64,000 nucleotides of DNA from Bacteriovoracia bacterium (GTDB lineage: Bacteria > Bdellovibrionota > Bacteriovoracia > Bacteriovoracales > Bacteriovoracaceae). Each line of letters opens with the position of its first letter. The first letter of the stretch is position 1. Of this stretch, positions 15,715 through 24,385 are shown in pieces. The notes under the pieces are model-generated. The model saw only the letters and a list, made by a program, of their open reading frames with translations, ran no database searches and was not told the origin of the DNA. Position numbers and translations under genes: made by a program. Location of the stretch: the NCBI GenBank assembly GCA_030431635.1, contig JAUIIL010000001.1, forward strand, positions 434,001 to 498,000, in the 5' to 3' direction.

Positions 15715-16303
15715 AAAGGTTCTTCTCATCTTGGTGAACCCCGTTACGATCAAAGCCATCTCTATCATAGCCTTGTTTGTCAAAACCGTCTCTATCATAA
15801 CCTTCTTCATCGTATTCATTATAAGAGTTCGCAGCAGGCTCTCTCTGGCTTGATGGAGTTGGAGCATGTTGAGAATTTGGATTTCTTTTGATATTAAAAT
15901 CAACACTAATATCATCTTTTGAACCTAATTTTTTATCTGGTCCGGCACTCGTAATTTTAATATTAGTTACGTCTTGGTTTGGAATCATCGTAAAAGGAAT
16001 TCCCCATATATCTCTTGAGAGATTATGGTTTTTATCACCAGTTAACTCTCTGGCTACAACTGAGTATTGACTATGGAATTTATCTTGAACAAAAGCTTGA
16101 AAGTCACTTGGAGCAACAAGGAGCCCATTACTTTCTTTATAATCATGCACGACCAGCTTAGTAACTTCTGCCACTTCATATTGAGTAAGAGTCACCTTAA
16201 CCATGTCCAGCAGTGGTTTCATTCTTGCTCCTCCACTTGTGATTCCCTTATATAAGGTGATCAGAGGAAGGATTTTAATGGCCAAACGAATTAAACGACC
16301 CAT
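15701..16303 (-). CDS. Membrane-anchored protein with pseudopilin-like segment and DG repeats
   Basis: 200 residues. The N-terminus MGRLIRLAIKILPLITLYKG is a short hydrophobic anchor. Residues about 28-120 are a compact domain containing KSHxxFQAFVQDKF-type helices. The stretch TSAGPDKKLGSKDDISVDF (about 122-140) closely matches the C-terminal calcium-binding loop of type II secretion pseudopilins (AGPDGKxGTxDDI). A Pro/Ser/Asn linker leads to an acidic tail of five-residue repeats (Y/F-D-x-x-G) and a charged end. It begins at the stop of the CNB gene (TAATG) and overlaps the HExxH gene, forming a three-gene reverse operon. The function is not known; the calcium-loop suggestion is by resemblance only. 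Confidence 0.6.
   Translation of the reverse strand: MGRLIRLAIKILPLITLYKGITSGGARMKPLLDMVKVTLTQYEVAEVTKLVVHDYKESNGLLVAPSDFQAFVQDKFHSQYSVVARELTGDKNHNLSRDIWGIPFTMIPNQDVTNIKITSAGPDKKLGSKDDISVDFNIKRNPNSQHAPTPSSQREPAANSYNEYDEEGYDRDGFDKQGYDRDGFDRNGVHQDEKNLYEEN
15740..15814 (-). repeat. Five-residue YD-x-x-G repeats (15-base period) in the DG-repeat protein
   Basis: Residues 164-188 consist of five units: YDEEG, YDRDG, FDKQG, YDRDG, FDRNG. At DNA level the units are near-identical 15-mers, and the two YDRDG-FD blocks form a 30-base direct repeat. This array could expand or contract by slippage. Confidence 0.75.
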
Positions 16304-18354
16304 TAGGCTGCTTCCTCCATTCGGCTACGGCCAATAGATTCTATATACATGGCCAACTCAACGTTATCAGAAAGAATATTCCAAAACTTTTTATCTTCTA
16401 TATAGAGGAATAAACTCTCACTTGTGGTTTTAACACTTGCTGTTCTTGGAACGTTGGCGATAAGGGCCACTTCTCCAAAGAAATCCCCTTGTCCAAGTTC
16501 TGCTATTTTTTCATTGGATTTATAGATATCAACGCTACCACGAATAAGAAGGTAGAATGTTTTGTCGCTTTCACCTTCTTCTACAATATGGTGACCTTCA
16601 GGGAAGAGAACTAAATCTCCCGCTTCAACGAAAAGGTTCATGATTTCAGGAGGAAAATCTCTAAAAAGATTGGCACTTGAGACAAATTGAGAGATTTCAA
16701 TTCGTTTTTTAAGTTTATCCATATCTTCTTGAAACTCTTCTTTATGTAGGAGAATTTCAAAAACACTCTCTGGCATTTCTAAATATATGACTTCTGATTT
16801 TGTTGTGGCATTGGCCGTTCTTTTACAATCTCCAAGAATGGCCATCTCTCCGATAACAGTATTAGGGCCAAGAGCAACGATATGTTTCACGCGGCCAGTT
16901 GATTTATCTCTTACGTTAATGCTGATTTCACCTGAAACAATAAAGAAAACTTCTTTACCTGTATCACCTTGAAGAATCAGGTGAGTTTCTTTAGGAGCTC
17001 TTTTTAAATGAGAGTTCTTCATTAAAAAATTAATAGTTTTTTCACTTAATTGGTTAAAAAGCATATGAGAACTTAGATTTTTTGTAACTTGCTCATGAGA
17101 AATATCTCCTTCTTTTACATGAGAAGATTTTTTCTTCATCTTAGTTAAAGGAACAAATAATGGAGAGAAGATATTTTTCATCACTGTATGAAATAAATCA
17201 ACTGAGAGGTGAGCAAAAAGAGCAACTAGAGTGGCAGCAACGATTCCTGCAGATATTTGAGAGAGACCTTCTCCCACTTGAACCTGAAAAAGAAGGTGCG
17301 TGAGATTATTTGTCAGTAAATCAATACTAAAAAGACTAAAGCCAATGGCCCAAGAGAAGGCCAGTATTGAATAAAGAACAAAGCGCAGCTCATCGGTTAG
17401 TTTGCTTTTTGAATCAGAGAGAATTCCAGTTAGAGAGCAGTTTTTTAAATAAGGAGTAATACTCTTCAGTTGTTCTTCCGCGTAGAAAAAATGAAAGAGT
17501 CTTGTCATTTCACTTTTTCTGTAAGGGTTAAGTTCAATTAGAGTCAGTAGTACAGAGAGAACTTTATAATCGTTTAAGTAAGGACTTTCTGGGAAGAGGA
17601 AGCCGAAAAGAATTCCTCCGAAAAGGAAAGTCGAAGCACTTGCGACACTATAGCTAATAATAGCACTTTTCTTTGGATGCGAATAAATTGAGTTATCGTT
17701 AAGACCTAAGAAAAGGCTATAGAGATTCAATCTTAAATAAGGGCCGTAAAACATTCCCGTTGAGAGACTTAAAAGAAGCGCTTGAATCAAAGTTTTGAAA
17801 CTTAAAGCAATGGAGCTCATAATCACAAGTCTTGGAATCGCATCAGCGTACCCTTCACTAGATTTTAAGAAAGCTTCCCAATGAAAGTTAAAAATAAAAT
17901 TATGAGAAAGAGCAAATGTTGATAGGATAACAATTCCGGCCAGACAGTAATAAAGAGCGCTACTCTTAATAGGAGAGTTTATTTTATTAAGTAATTTAAA
18001 TTCAAGTAATGGTCTAATAAGTATAGAAGCTTTTTGTTCATGAGGACTTTTATCATCTTTAACATTATCAAACTGTCCCTCAACACCATCGATAAGATGA
18101 GCTTCACTAAGAAGTCTAATGGTTGTAATAATGGAGTTAAAACTAACAGCTCCCTCGCTATGATAGAGGCTTGAGCTGATATCTTTTACGGTTTGCTCTC
18201 CATCAAAGAGGTGGAGCAGGGCCAGATTTTCTTTGGGTAAAACAACTTGTCCTTGAGATTTTTTATCCTCAATAACAATATTGCGCTCTCCCTCAAAGAT
18301 ATTTACTTCTTTAAGTTTGGGTCTTAATGATTTGAAATCAAGTTTGTGTTCCAT
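16303..18354 (-). CDS. Membrane protein with two cyclic-nucleotide-binding domains and a degenerate M50-like core
   Basis: 683 residues. Residues about 20-95 form a small winged-helix-like domain (PKENLALLHLFDGEQTVKDI), similar to the PqqD-like domain fused to some M50 transporters. About 130-430 is a six-plus-helix membrane core. ELNPYRKSEM sits where site-2 proteases have their NxxPxxDG motif, but HExxH is absent, so peptidase activity is unlikely. Two CNB domains follow (about 445-560 and 565-680), with phosphate-cassette motifs GEMAILGDCKRTA and GEVALIANVPRTA. Both keep the Arg that binds the cyclic phosphate. It probably senses cAMP or cGMP at the inner membrane. The start lacks a ribosome site and may be leaderless. 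First gene of a three-gene reverse operon. Confidence 0.78.
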   Translation of the reverse strand: MEHKLDFKSLRPKLKEVNIFEGERNIVIEDKKSQGQVVLPKENLALLHLFDGEQTVKDISSSLYHSEGAVSFNSIITTIRLLSEAHLIDGVEGQFDNVKDDKSPHEQKASILIRPLLEFKLLNKINSPIKSSALYYCLAGIVILSTFALSHNFIFNFHWEAFLKSSEGYADAIPRLVIMSSIALSFKTLIQALLLSLSTGMFYGPYLRLNLYSLFLGLNDNSIYSHPKKSAIISYSVASASTFLFGGILFGFLFPESPYLNDYKVLSVLLTLIELNPYRKSEMTRLFHFFYAEEQLKSITPYLKNCSLTGILSDSKSKLTDELRFVLYSILAFSWAIGFSLFSIDLLTNNLTHLLFQVQVGEGLSQISAGIVAATLVALFAHLSVDLFHTVMKNIFSPLFVPLTKMKKKSSHVKEGDISHEQVTKNLSSHMLFNQLSEKTINFLMKNSHLKRAPKETHLILQGDTGKEVFFIVSGEISINVRDKSTGRVKHIVALGPNTVIGEMAILGDCKRTANATTKSEVIYLEMPESVFEILLHKEEFQEDMDKLKKRIEISQFVSSANLFRDFPPEIMNLFVEAGDLVLFPEGHHIVEEGESDKTFYLLIRGSVDIYKSNEKIAELGQGDFFGEVALIANVPRTASVKTTSESLFLYIEDKKFWNILSDNVELAMYIESIGRSRMEEAA

Positions 18355-18363
18355 ACCAAAGTC

Positions 18364-18390
18364 TTATCGGATTCTTGGGAACAAACTTGA
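18364..18390 (-). promoter_or_regulatory. Sigma-28-like promoter for the CNB operon
   Basis: Reverse strand TCAA-N15-TCCGATAA matches the FliA consensus TAAA-N15-GCCGATAA at 3 of 4 and 7 of 8 positions. The -10 ends nine bases before the ATG, implying a leaderless or near-leaderless mRNA, which agrees with the missing ribosome site. Confidence 0.35.
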
Positions 18391-18497
18391 GCATTTTTAT
18401 TGGAATTGAGGCTAATGGCTTGAAATGACAGGAGTAAAACTTCTGAAAATGAATATATGTCTTGCCCCTTTTACTTTATCCATGGGATAAATTAAGA

Positions 18498-19262
18498 ATG
18501 GGAAAATCAGTTATCATTTTATTACTATTAATTTTGAATATGAATTTACAAGTTCTTGCTGGGGCCGACCTGACTTTTGATGTAGTCTCTCGCTCTTACC
18601 CACTTGTCGCAGTTACAAAAACAACCCTTGGGTATGGAATGGTTTTTTGGGGGGATGCGAATCAAAAGCCTTGGTATGGATATTTAAGACCATCTGTTTC
18701 TGTTTCAGCAATCCCTGGGTTTGCAGCGCTTGGTGGGCAATTAGAGTTTTTTCCCGTTTCTATTCTAGGGGTGAGGGCCGGTAAAGAGTATGCTGATCTT
18801 AATGCAAAACACCCTAAGTTTGATTGTGATACTTACAAGTGTGCTCAACGATTTACTAGAGAGTACTACGGGGCGAATCTGACTCTAGGGGCTGGGCCCA
18901 TTTTTATGAACGTTGATGTTCAAAGAGAAGAGCTTCTTCCTCATAGTGTTGATAGAGATTTTATTACTCCTGCCTACGCTCTTCTGATTGAGGCAGAAGG
19001 GGAAAAACTTGATACAACGAGGGCCATTCTTGGGACCCGCTTAGGAGGGAATTGGCTTATGTATGGCTTGAGTCTTATGACAGAAACGACTGAGAGTGAA
19101 AAAAAATCAAGATTAAGTACAATTAATTTCTCCTACCGTCTTACTCCTCAGACAACACTCTCTGTGGGAGCAGGAACATTTAAGTCAGATCTCAAGTCAG
19201 AAGAATTTTCAGCACTAGCGACGTTTAAGTGGAAGATTTCTCCTTCTGTTGGGTTATTCTAG
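18498..19262 (+). CDS. Exported outer-membrane beta-barrel-like protein
   Basis: The ATG at 18498 begins MGKSVIILLLLILNMNLQVLAG, a signal peptide. A TTG 36 bases earlier would add a hydrophilic extension and is not used. The 254-residue product alternates hydrophobic and polar residues (LRPSVSVSAIPGFAALGGQLEFFP, YGANLTLGAGPIFMNVDVQ, LSTINFSYRLTPQTTLSVGAG) and ends in a strand closing with Phe (ISPSVGLF). These are features of outer-membrane barrels of 10-12 strands. A Cys pair (FDCDTYKC) sits in a loop. No named family is recognised. The next gene starts 17 bases later, so the two envelope proteins are probably cotranscribed. Confidence 0.65.
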   Translation: MGKSVIILLLLILNMNLQVLAGADLTFDVVSRSYPLVAVTKTTLGYGMVFWGDANQKPWYGYLRPSVSVSAIPGFAALGGQLEFFPVSILGVRAGKEYADLNAKHPKFDCDTYKCAQRFTREYYGANLTLGAGPIFMNVDVQREELLPHSVDRDFITPAYALLIEAEGEKLDTTRAILGTRLGGNWLMYGLSLMTETTESEKKSRLSTINFSYRLTPQTTLSVGAGTFKSDLKSEEFSALATFKWKISPSVGLF

Positions 19263-19279
19263 TTAAGGGGCAAACAAGA

Positions 19280-19807
19280 ATGCGCCTTTTTCTTTTCCTT
19301 CTTCTCTTTGTATCTGGTACTTACGCTCAAAACATTTTAATGATTGGTGCTGGAGGAGTGACTCCACATATTACACATTCGAAAAAATATTATTGCAATC
19401 AGTGGAATGATACGGGAATTATTTTCAATAGAACATATTATTTGAGGGTAGGGCGTGATGCCCACTCAATCACTTTTATGGAAGGGGAGGATTCCATTTG
19501 CTCATCAATCACAGGACTTTTTTATGGCTATAAATTTTCGAGAAGAGTTTATTTTGATTGGGGATTTGTGGTTGGAGGCTATACATTTAAGCAAGAAAAC
19601 TGGGATGCTAACTCAGATAACACCCCACCAGGATTTGATAAAGTCGATCTCTTCTCAACTGAAATTTTAGGTTTTGAGTTTGTCCCCTTAATTGGAGTTG
19701 AGCTCACTATTCATCTTATTAAAACCAGCAGCTTTTCTTTGGTTGTGAATAATATTCTCACTCCTATTATCACAAACCATTCTCTAGCTGCCGAGTTTCG
19801 TTTTTAG
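19280..19807 (+). CDS. Exported small beta-barrel-like protein
   Basis: Start chosen at 19280, where MRLFLFLLLFVSGTYA is a signal peptide and AAGGGG is well placed upstream. An in-frame start at 19229 would put 17 polar residues before it. The 175-residue product has amphipathic strands, Trp and Tyr girdles (VYFDWGFVVGGYTF), a WNDTGIIFNRTYYLR motif, two Cys (positions about 38 and 71), and ends FR-F as outer-membrane proteins do. The pattern of a short 8-stranded barrel recalls lipid-A-modifying barrels such as PagP, but no catalytic set can be assigned. It overlaps the convergent gene by four bases. Confidence 0.6.
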   Translation: MRLFLFLLLFVSGTYAQNILMIGAGGVTPHITHSKKYYCNQWNDTGIIFNRTYYLRVGRDAHSITFMEGEDSICSSITGLFYGYKFSRRVYFDWGFVVGGYTFKQENWDANSDNTPPGFDKVDLFSTEILGFEFVPLIGVELTIHLIKTSSFSLVVNNILTPIITNHSLAAEFRF

Positions 19808-20238
19808 GCCTTGGCCATAGATTCTTTGATTTTAGATTGATAACTCCAGGCCAGAGCAAAACCACAAATAAAAGCTTGAGTGGCCTCAATAAAAATCCAG
19901 CGAAAAATCAGATCAGTTGGATAAGGAGAGACTGCCCATGTTCCTAAGTTTTTTGGAAGCGAAGAGAGAACAAAAATGGCCAAAGAGTAGCGAAAGGCTT
20001 GATGCCAAGTTTTGTCAGCACTTAATCCTTTGGTAAAAATCCAAACGAAGGCCCAGGCAAAAGCAAAATTTCCAACCCACATTGCCCACATGGTTTGTCC
20101 CATCTGCTCCATTGGTCGCCATAATTCAGCAGTGGCCTCATAAGTAGGCATCATCCAAACACCGTGAAAAAACCAGTCAGTAAGCCAAATAATGGCCCAC
20201 ACCATAAAAACTGAACCCCAGAATCTTTTTTCATTCAT
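19804..20238 (-). CDS. Small four-helix inner-membrane protein
   Basis: 144 residues with four hydrophobic segments (about 8-25, 50-68, 82-100, 112-132), rich in Trp and Phe: VFMVWAIIWLTDWFFHG, MWAMWVGNFAFAWAFVWIF. There is no signal peptide or recognised motif. The length and the W-x-x-D-W-x-x-H-G pattern in helix one resemble small DUF1761-like membrane proteins, but this is not firm. AAGGAG sits eight bases before the ATG. It is preceded 19 bases upstream by another reverse gene encoding a barrel, so the two may be cotranscribed. The stop overlaps the forward gene by four bases. Confidence 0.65.
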   Translation of the reverse strand: MNEKRFWGSVFMVWAIIWLTDWFFHGVWMMPTYEATAELWRPMEQMGQTMWAMWVGNFAFAWAFVWIFTKGLSADKTWHQAFRYSLAIFVLSSLPKNLGTWAVSPYPTDLIFRWIFIEATQAFICGFALAWSYQSKIKESMAKA

Positions 20239-20257
20239 TGTTGTCTCCTTTTTGTTC

Positions 20258-20812
20258 TTATATTTTAAATACTAAACTGATTGAGAAAAGAGTACCATCA
20301 AGATCGAAGGGTGAAATTTTTAGCGTTGGCTTTCTATCTTCCTCGTACTCATCAAATATCCTTCTTATATTTTCGGCATTTAAGGCAAATTTCCAAAAAA
20401 AGTTATAACTCAGTGCAATTTTATAAGTGTCTCCATAATAAGTTCTTTTAACGTCATTATTATTTTTTTTACGCAAATAGCTGGCCATATAGGCATAATA
20501 GACTCTGAATTGGCTCCACTTAAGTCCGAAAAAGAAACCGAGGTCGATCATATCATATTGTCTTTGCGTCGAATCGCTCAAAAAAGTCGCATCATAGGAC
20601 GCATCTCCAAAACTAGTGTCAGTCCCAAAAGTAAAAATATCTCCGGTATAACCAAGCCTGAAACCTTGGGTTTGATTTTCAAAAGTTCCTTTGTGCTCAC
20701 TCTCTTTAAAATCTCCGTGCTCAACTCCCATATAGGGTTCAAAAAGAAAATAGGCCTTACCCAAGAACGGCCATGAAATGAAGAGAAAGAAAAAAAGTTT
20801 AAAACCCATCAT
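20258..20812 (-). CDS. Exported outer-membrane beta-barrel-like protein
   Basis: 184 residues with signal peptide MMGFKLFFFLFISWPFLGKA. The mature part alternates amphipathic strands (FRLGYTGDIFTFGTDTSFGD, IDLGFFFGLKWSQFRVYYAY, YKIALSYNFFWKFALNAEN) and ends with hydrophobic LFSISLVFKI. An 8-strand outer-membrane barrel is the natural reading. There are no Cys and no recognised family. Two adjacent ATG codons open the frame, with a weak AATAAG ahead. It diverges from the AsmA-like gene 107 bases away, suggesting a shared envelope-related promoter region. Confidence 0.6.
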   Translation of the reverse strand: MMGFKLFFFLFISWPFLGKAYFLFEPYMGVEHGDFKESEHKGTFENQTQGFRLGYTGDIFTFGTDTSFGDASYDATFLSDSTQRQYDMIDLGFFFGLKWSQFRVYYAYMASYLRKKNNNDVKRTYYGDTYKIALSYNFFWKFALNAENIRRIFDEYEEDRKPTLKISPFDLDGTLFSISLVFKI

Positions 20813-20918
20813 CTTATTGTAGTTGAGAGTTAGAGATGAACAAGTGAAAGAAGTCCTAAGTATCCGAGTAAGGAGGTCGGTAGTTTAAAGAGCAAAAATT
20901 GAGTAAAATAATGGATTG

Positions 20919-23288
20919 ATGGGATTCAAAAAGAAAATAGTATTTTCATGCATTATTTTTGCTCTATTTTTTAGCGCAGGTTTTGTTTTACCTGAAATTA
21001 TAAGAATGAAAAGACTAGATATTGAGAAAATTGTTTCAAGGGAGTTGAGCTCAAAAATCAAGTTGAGGGATCTTTCAGTTTTTTGGTCATTATCTGGCCC
21101 GGCCTTAAGAGTGAAAAACTTCTCGTTCCTAGATGAAAACCTTCATTTTAAACAGGTTGATATTGGTTTGAATGTTTTTAGGAGTTTATTCAAACAAGAA
21201 TTTGTTCTCTCTTTTTTCTCTTTAAGAGGCTTTGAATACGAAGTTTCTATCGATAAAATGAATCAAAATCAAAATCAGAGCGTTTCTTCTGAAATCTCTT
21301 TAACTTCTCTAGTTGAAAAAATCAGTAAGATGACAACTGATATAAAACTTTCTGACGTTAATATTACTCTTAAAAATGAAGAACAAAGAATAAAAATTTC
21401 TCAAATTAAAACAAAAATCCAACCGGGTTTTAATGAAATTTTATGTAGTTTGTCTTTCTATTTGAATGAGAAAGATTTTTTTAACGGAGAGGTTATTCTT
21501 GTCCCTGATGAACAGGCCCTTACAAGTAAGAGTTATTTTTTTCAAAGCGAAAATTTCCATTTAAAGGGAAGGTTTCGTATTCCTTCTGCGCAATCTGATT
21601 TTCCTCGTTTTGATTTTTATACTCATTTTGAGGATACTTATTTCCATCATTTATTAAAGCAGGCCCATCAATTATTACCTAAAATTGAAATCATTAAAAA
21701 AATTAAAGATATTGTTGAAAAAGGGCATTTAGATAAAGGGCATATAGAAATTGTTAGAGATAATCCTCAAGCTGATTTTAATATCATTGGAGAGTTTAAT
21801 ATTAGTCATCTGAGAATTAAATTCTCAGATGAATGGCCCAGTCTAGATGAGCTAAAAGCAAAGGTAAGTTTAAAAAACGATGAAGCGGTAGCAACCATCT
21901 CTCAAGGCCATACAGGAGGTGTTGGAATAGCTCGGGCCATGGTTATAGGTAAAGATCTTTTTGATCAAGAAGCACGTCTTGATATTCGCTCTCTTTTAGA
22001 TTTTGATGGGAGGCAAGGCTCATTATTTTTGCAAGAAACTCCTTTGTGGGATGATTTATCTTTTATCGGAGGAATGATTAATCTCCAAAATTCTTTTGAA
22101 ATGCAGTTGGCATTAGATATTCCTCTTTTTCACAGCATCGAAACAAAAGTTGTAGGAACTCTATTGTTTAAACCTGAAAGTAAGATAAGTTTTTATGACT
22201 CTAACTACAGTCTAGAGAATTTAAACGGAGGAGTTACTTTTAACGAGAAAGGATTAACGCGTTCAAAAGTAACGGGGCTTATTTTTGAGGATGAATTTCT
22301 TTTCCAAGCTACTGAGACAGATTTTAGTTTTTTCTCTTACCCTCTTGAATTTAAATATAAACTTGGGAGTAAAGTCGATAAAGTGGTTGTTGATAGGGTT
22401 CTTTTACCTGAGTATAAAAGCAAATCCAAAATTAAAAATAAACCAATTAGAAAAAATAAATTTAAGCCTATCGATCTTCATATTAAAAAATTTGACTATG
22501 ACAGACATCACTTTGAAAGAGTTGGGGCCTACCGTGAGCCAACGGAGAAAGGCTTTATATGGAAAAAAATTAATGGTTATAGTAAAGAGATCTCTTTTAA
22601 TAACTGCCAAATAATATGGCAGTCTGATCTTGAATACCAATCAAATACAATATGTAAATTTGAGGTGCATGACTTCGCGAGCTCTCTGGCTAAAATGGGG
22701 GTCACTGAAGCAACTTTAGGTGGAAATGGCTTTATTGATTATGAAGCAAAATGGAGAGGTTCTATTGGTGACTATGATTACTTAACCGTGGAGAGTACAA
22801 GTAAGCTCAATATTGAAGATTTTAAAGTCAAATCAACAAAATCATCGATGCGATCTTTTTTAAATTACCTTACTTTTAATATCTTCTCTTCTGATTCAAA
22901 AGATATTGTTATCGATAAACTAAGTGGAGAAATTAAACAAAAGAATAAGACTTTAAATGTGCAAAATTTCTCTATGGTTCTTCCCTCAATGGATTTGAGT
23001 GTTTCTGGTGAGTATATTATTGAGAAAAAAGAGGTTGATCTTGATGCAACTCTGGCACTTAATTTAACAGGAATTATGAAAACCTATGGTCTCTATAGCG
23101 CAGTTGCTCTAGCCAACCCTGCAATATTTGCTATTGCCTGGATACCTGGGTTGAGAGAGTTTTCTAAAAGAACTATTGGTAAACTTTTTGAGCAGGTCTA
23201 TAATATAAAAGGGCAAGTTGATAATCCTAAAATAGAGGTGAAGAAATTTGCGAATATTCCGATACCTGGATTTGAGAAGAAAGAATAA
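20919..23288 (+). CDS. AsmA/YhdP-like envelope protein
   Basis: 789 residues from the ATG at 20919; a TTG codon directly before it adds only one residue. A single N-terminal membrane anchor (IVFSCIIFALFFSAGFVLPE) is followed by LDIEKIVSRELSSKIKLRDL, the AsmA-type start of a long beta-groove protein. The C-terminal 200 residues carry the AsmA-like-C/DUF3971 pattern: LGGNGFIDYEAKW, LNIEDFKVKSTKSS, IDKLSGEIKQKNKTLNVQ, LDLSVSGEYIIEKKEVDLD, and the end ALANPAIFAIAWIPGL. Members such as YhdP, TamB and YdbH carry phospholipids between membranes. A periplasm-spanning lipid-transport role is inferred. A short hairpin (23291-23308) follows the stop. Confidence 0.8.
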   Translation: MGFKKKIVFSCIIFALFFSAGFVLPEIIRMKRLDIEKIVSRELSSKIKLRDLSVFWSLSGPALRVKNFSFLDENLHFKQVDIGLNVFRSLFKQEFVLSFFSLRGFEYEVSIDKMNQNQNQSVSSEISLTSLVEKISKMTTDIKLSDVNITLKNEEQRIKISQIKTKIQPGFNEILCSLSFYLNEKDFFNGEVILVPDEQALTSKSYFFQSENFHLKGRFRIPSAQSDFPRFDFYTHFEDTYFHHLLKQAHQLLPKIEIIKKIKDIVEKGHLDKGHIEIVRDNPQADFNIIGEFNISHLRIKFSDEWPSLDELKAKVSLKNDEAVATISQGHTGGVGIARAMVIGKDLFDQEARLDIRSLLDFDGRQGSLFLQETPLWDDLSFIGGMINLQNSFEMQLALDIPLFHSIETKVVGTLLFKPESKISFYDSNYSLENLNGGVTFNEKGLTRSKVTGLIFEDEFLFQATETDFSFFSYPLEFKYKLGSKVDKVVVDRVLLPEYKSKSKIKNKPIRKNKFKPIDLHIKKFDYDRHHFERVGAYREPTEKGFIWKKINGYSKEISFNNCQIIWQSDLEYQSNTICKFEVHDFASSLAKMGVTEATLGGNGFIDYEAKWRGSIGDYDYLTVESTSKLNIEDFKVKSTKSSMRSFLNYLTFNIFSSDSKDIVIDKLSGEIKQKNKTLNVQNFSMVLPSMDLSVSGEYIIEKKEVDLDATLALNLTGIMKTYGLYSAVALANPAIFAIAWIPGLREFSKRTIGKLFEQVYNIKGQVDNPKIEVKKFANIPIPGFEKKE

Positions 23289-23290
23289 AT

Positions 23291-23308
23291 TGTAAGGTTT
23301 TTCTTACA
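23291..23308 (+). terminator. Short hairpin after the AsmA-like gene
   Basis: TGTAAG (23291-23296) and CTTACA (23303-23308) form a perfect 6-bp stem around GTTTTT, just after the stop. There is no U-tract, so termination would be weak. A TATAAT -10 box at 23362-23367 then begins the next unit. Confidence 0.3.
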
Positions 23309-23392
23309 GTGATGATGGTAAATTATAATTAACTTAAAATACTTAAATCACAAATTCCTTGTATAATATGAACAAAAAACGAAGGATATTTT

Positions 23393-23743
23393 TTGAAAAC
23401 AAGTATTGATTTAGAGAAGTTAGCAGATCACTTTGATAGAGATAATGAACTCTTTCAAGAATTAGTAAAAACTTTTTGTGATATTTACCAAGAACAAATT
23501 AAAGAACTTAAAAAATTTAAACAAGAAAGTAATTTCAAAGAATTTGAAAGAATTGCTCATTCTATCAAGGGAGGGGTTTCTAACTTTTTTGCTGAAGATG
23601 TTCGAGAACAAGCCTTTGAATTAGAGAAAATGGGTAAAAGCAATCAATTACCAGATAGCGTTGATAGTATGATTGATGGTCTTTCAGGAAGACTTGATGA
23701 ACTGGCCAGTGATCTCAACCAAATTGATCTAAGTAAAATCTAA
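23393..23743 (+). CDS. HPt-domain phosphotransfer protein
   Basis: 116 residues, essentially one four-helix HPt domain. The phosphoacceptor is H56 in FERIAHSIKGGVSNF, the family pattern AH-x-IKG. Flanking helices (LVKTFCDIYQEQIKELKKF; VREQAFELEKMGK) fit an orphan HPt module. The start is TTG at 23393, with GAAGG nine bases ahead and TATAAT at 23362-23367 as the likely -10. It lies 9 bases before a receiver-domain gene, so the two probably act in one phosphorelay: a hybrid kinase donates to its receiver, then to this HPt, then onward. The donor could be the hybrid kinase at 9688, but nothing here proves the pairing. Confidence 0.88.
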   Translation: MKTSIDLEKLADHFDRDNELFQELVKTFCDIYQEQIKELKKFKQESNFKEFERIAHSIKGGVSNFFAEDVREQAFELEKMGKSNQLPDSVDSMIDGLSGRLDELASDLNQIDLSKI

Positions 23744-23752
23744 ATTATTTTT

Positions 23753-24385
23753 ATGAGCGCAAGAATTCTTATTGTTGAAGATGATAAAGTTAACAATCAA
23801 ATGTTAAGCTCTCTCATCCAAAAAATAGGTTTTACACCTGTTAGTATTTTTGATGCTCATCATATTTTAGAAGAAATTCAAAAAAATAATATTGAACTTA
23901 TTCTTCTTGATATTATCATGCCTGAAGTTGATGGATATGAAGCACTTAAGCTCATAAGAGAGAAATATGATTCTTTTGAGCTTCCAGTTATTATGATTTC
24001 AGCTAATAATGATAGCCTTGATATTGTCAAGGCCTTAGAGCTCGGTGCTTCGGATTATATCGTTAAACCAGCAGAGAAGGGTATTTTAAAAGCAAGAATT
24101 GAAACTCAATTAAAACTAAGAGAGTTCCATAAGCTGGCCCTTGATAAGAAAGAAATAGACTCAATTAAAACCATGATAGCAACATATAACCACGAAATTA
24201 ATAATCCTCTTGCAATAGCTGTGGGTTGTTTGAGTGTTTATCGGAAAAAAGAAGATAAGAGCAAACTGGATGAGTTGGAGAGTGCTTTAAAAAGAATCAC
24301 TGAAATAGTCAAAAAAATTCAAAATATTTCAGTTAAAAGAGAAAAAGAGAACTATTCCAAAGATACCAAGACATTTAAACTTTAA
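23753..24385 (+). CDS. Response regulator with C-terminal HisKA-like helices but no kinase domain
   Basis: 210 residues. A receiver spans about 1-122: ILIVEDDKVNNQML, D53 in LILLDIIMPEVDG, VIMISANN, and ASDYIVKPAEKG. After a helix, residues 140-200 carry an H-box-like motif, MIATYNHEINNPLAI, with H147. This matches the DHp domain of REC-HisKA kinases, yet the ATP-binding domain is missing and the gene simply ends. It could be a truncated kinase, a phosphotransfer protein using H147, or a dimerisation device. It sits nine bases after the HPt gene and overlaps the convergent LysR gene by 11 bases. Confidence 0.85.
   Translation: MSARILIVEDDKVNNQMLSSLIQKIGFTPVSIFDAHHILEEIQKNNIELILLDIIMPEVDGYEALKLIREKYDSFELPVIMISANNDSLDIVKALELGASDYIVKPAEKGILKARIETQLKLREFHKLALDKKEIDSIKTMIATYNHEINNPLAIAVGCLSVYRKKEDKSKLDELESALKRITEIVKKIQNISVKREKENYSKDTKTFKL

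Noticed and set aside
15715-15915. Upstream extension of the HExxH gene
   Set aside because: It only reads the DG-repeat gene in another frame; the signal peptide at 15714 is the natural start.
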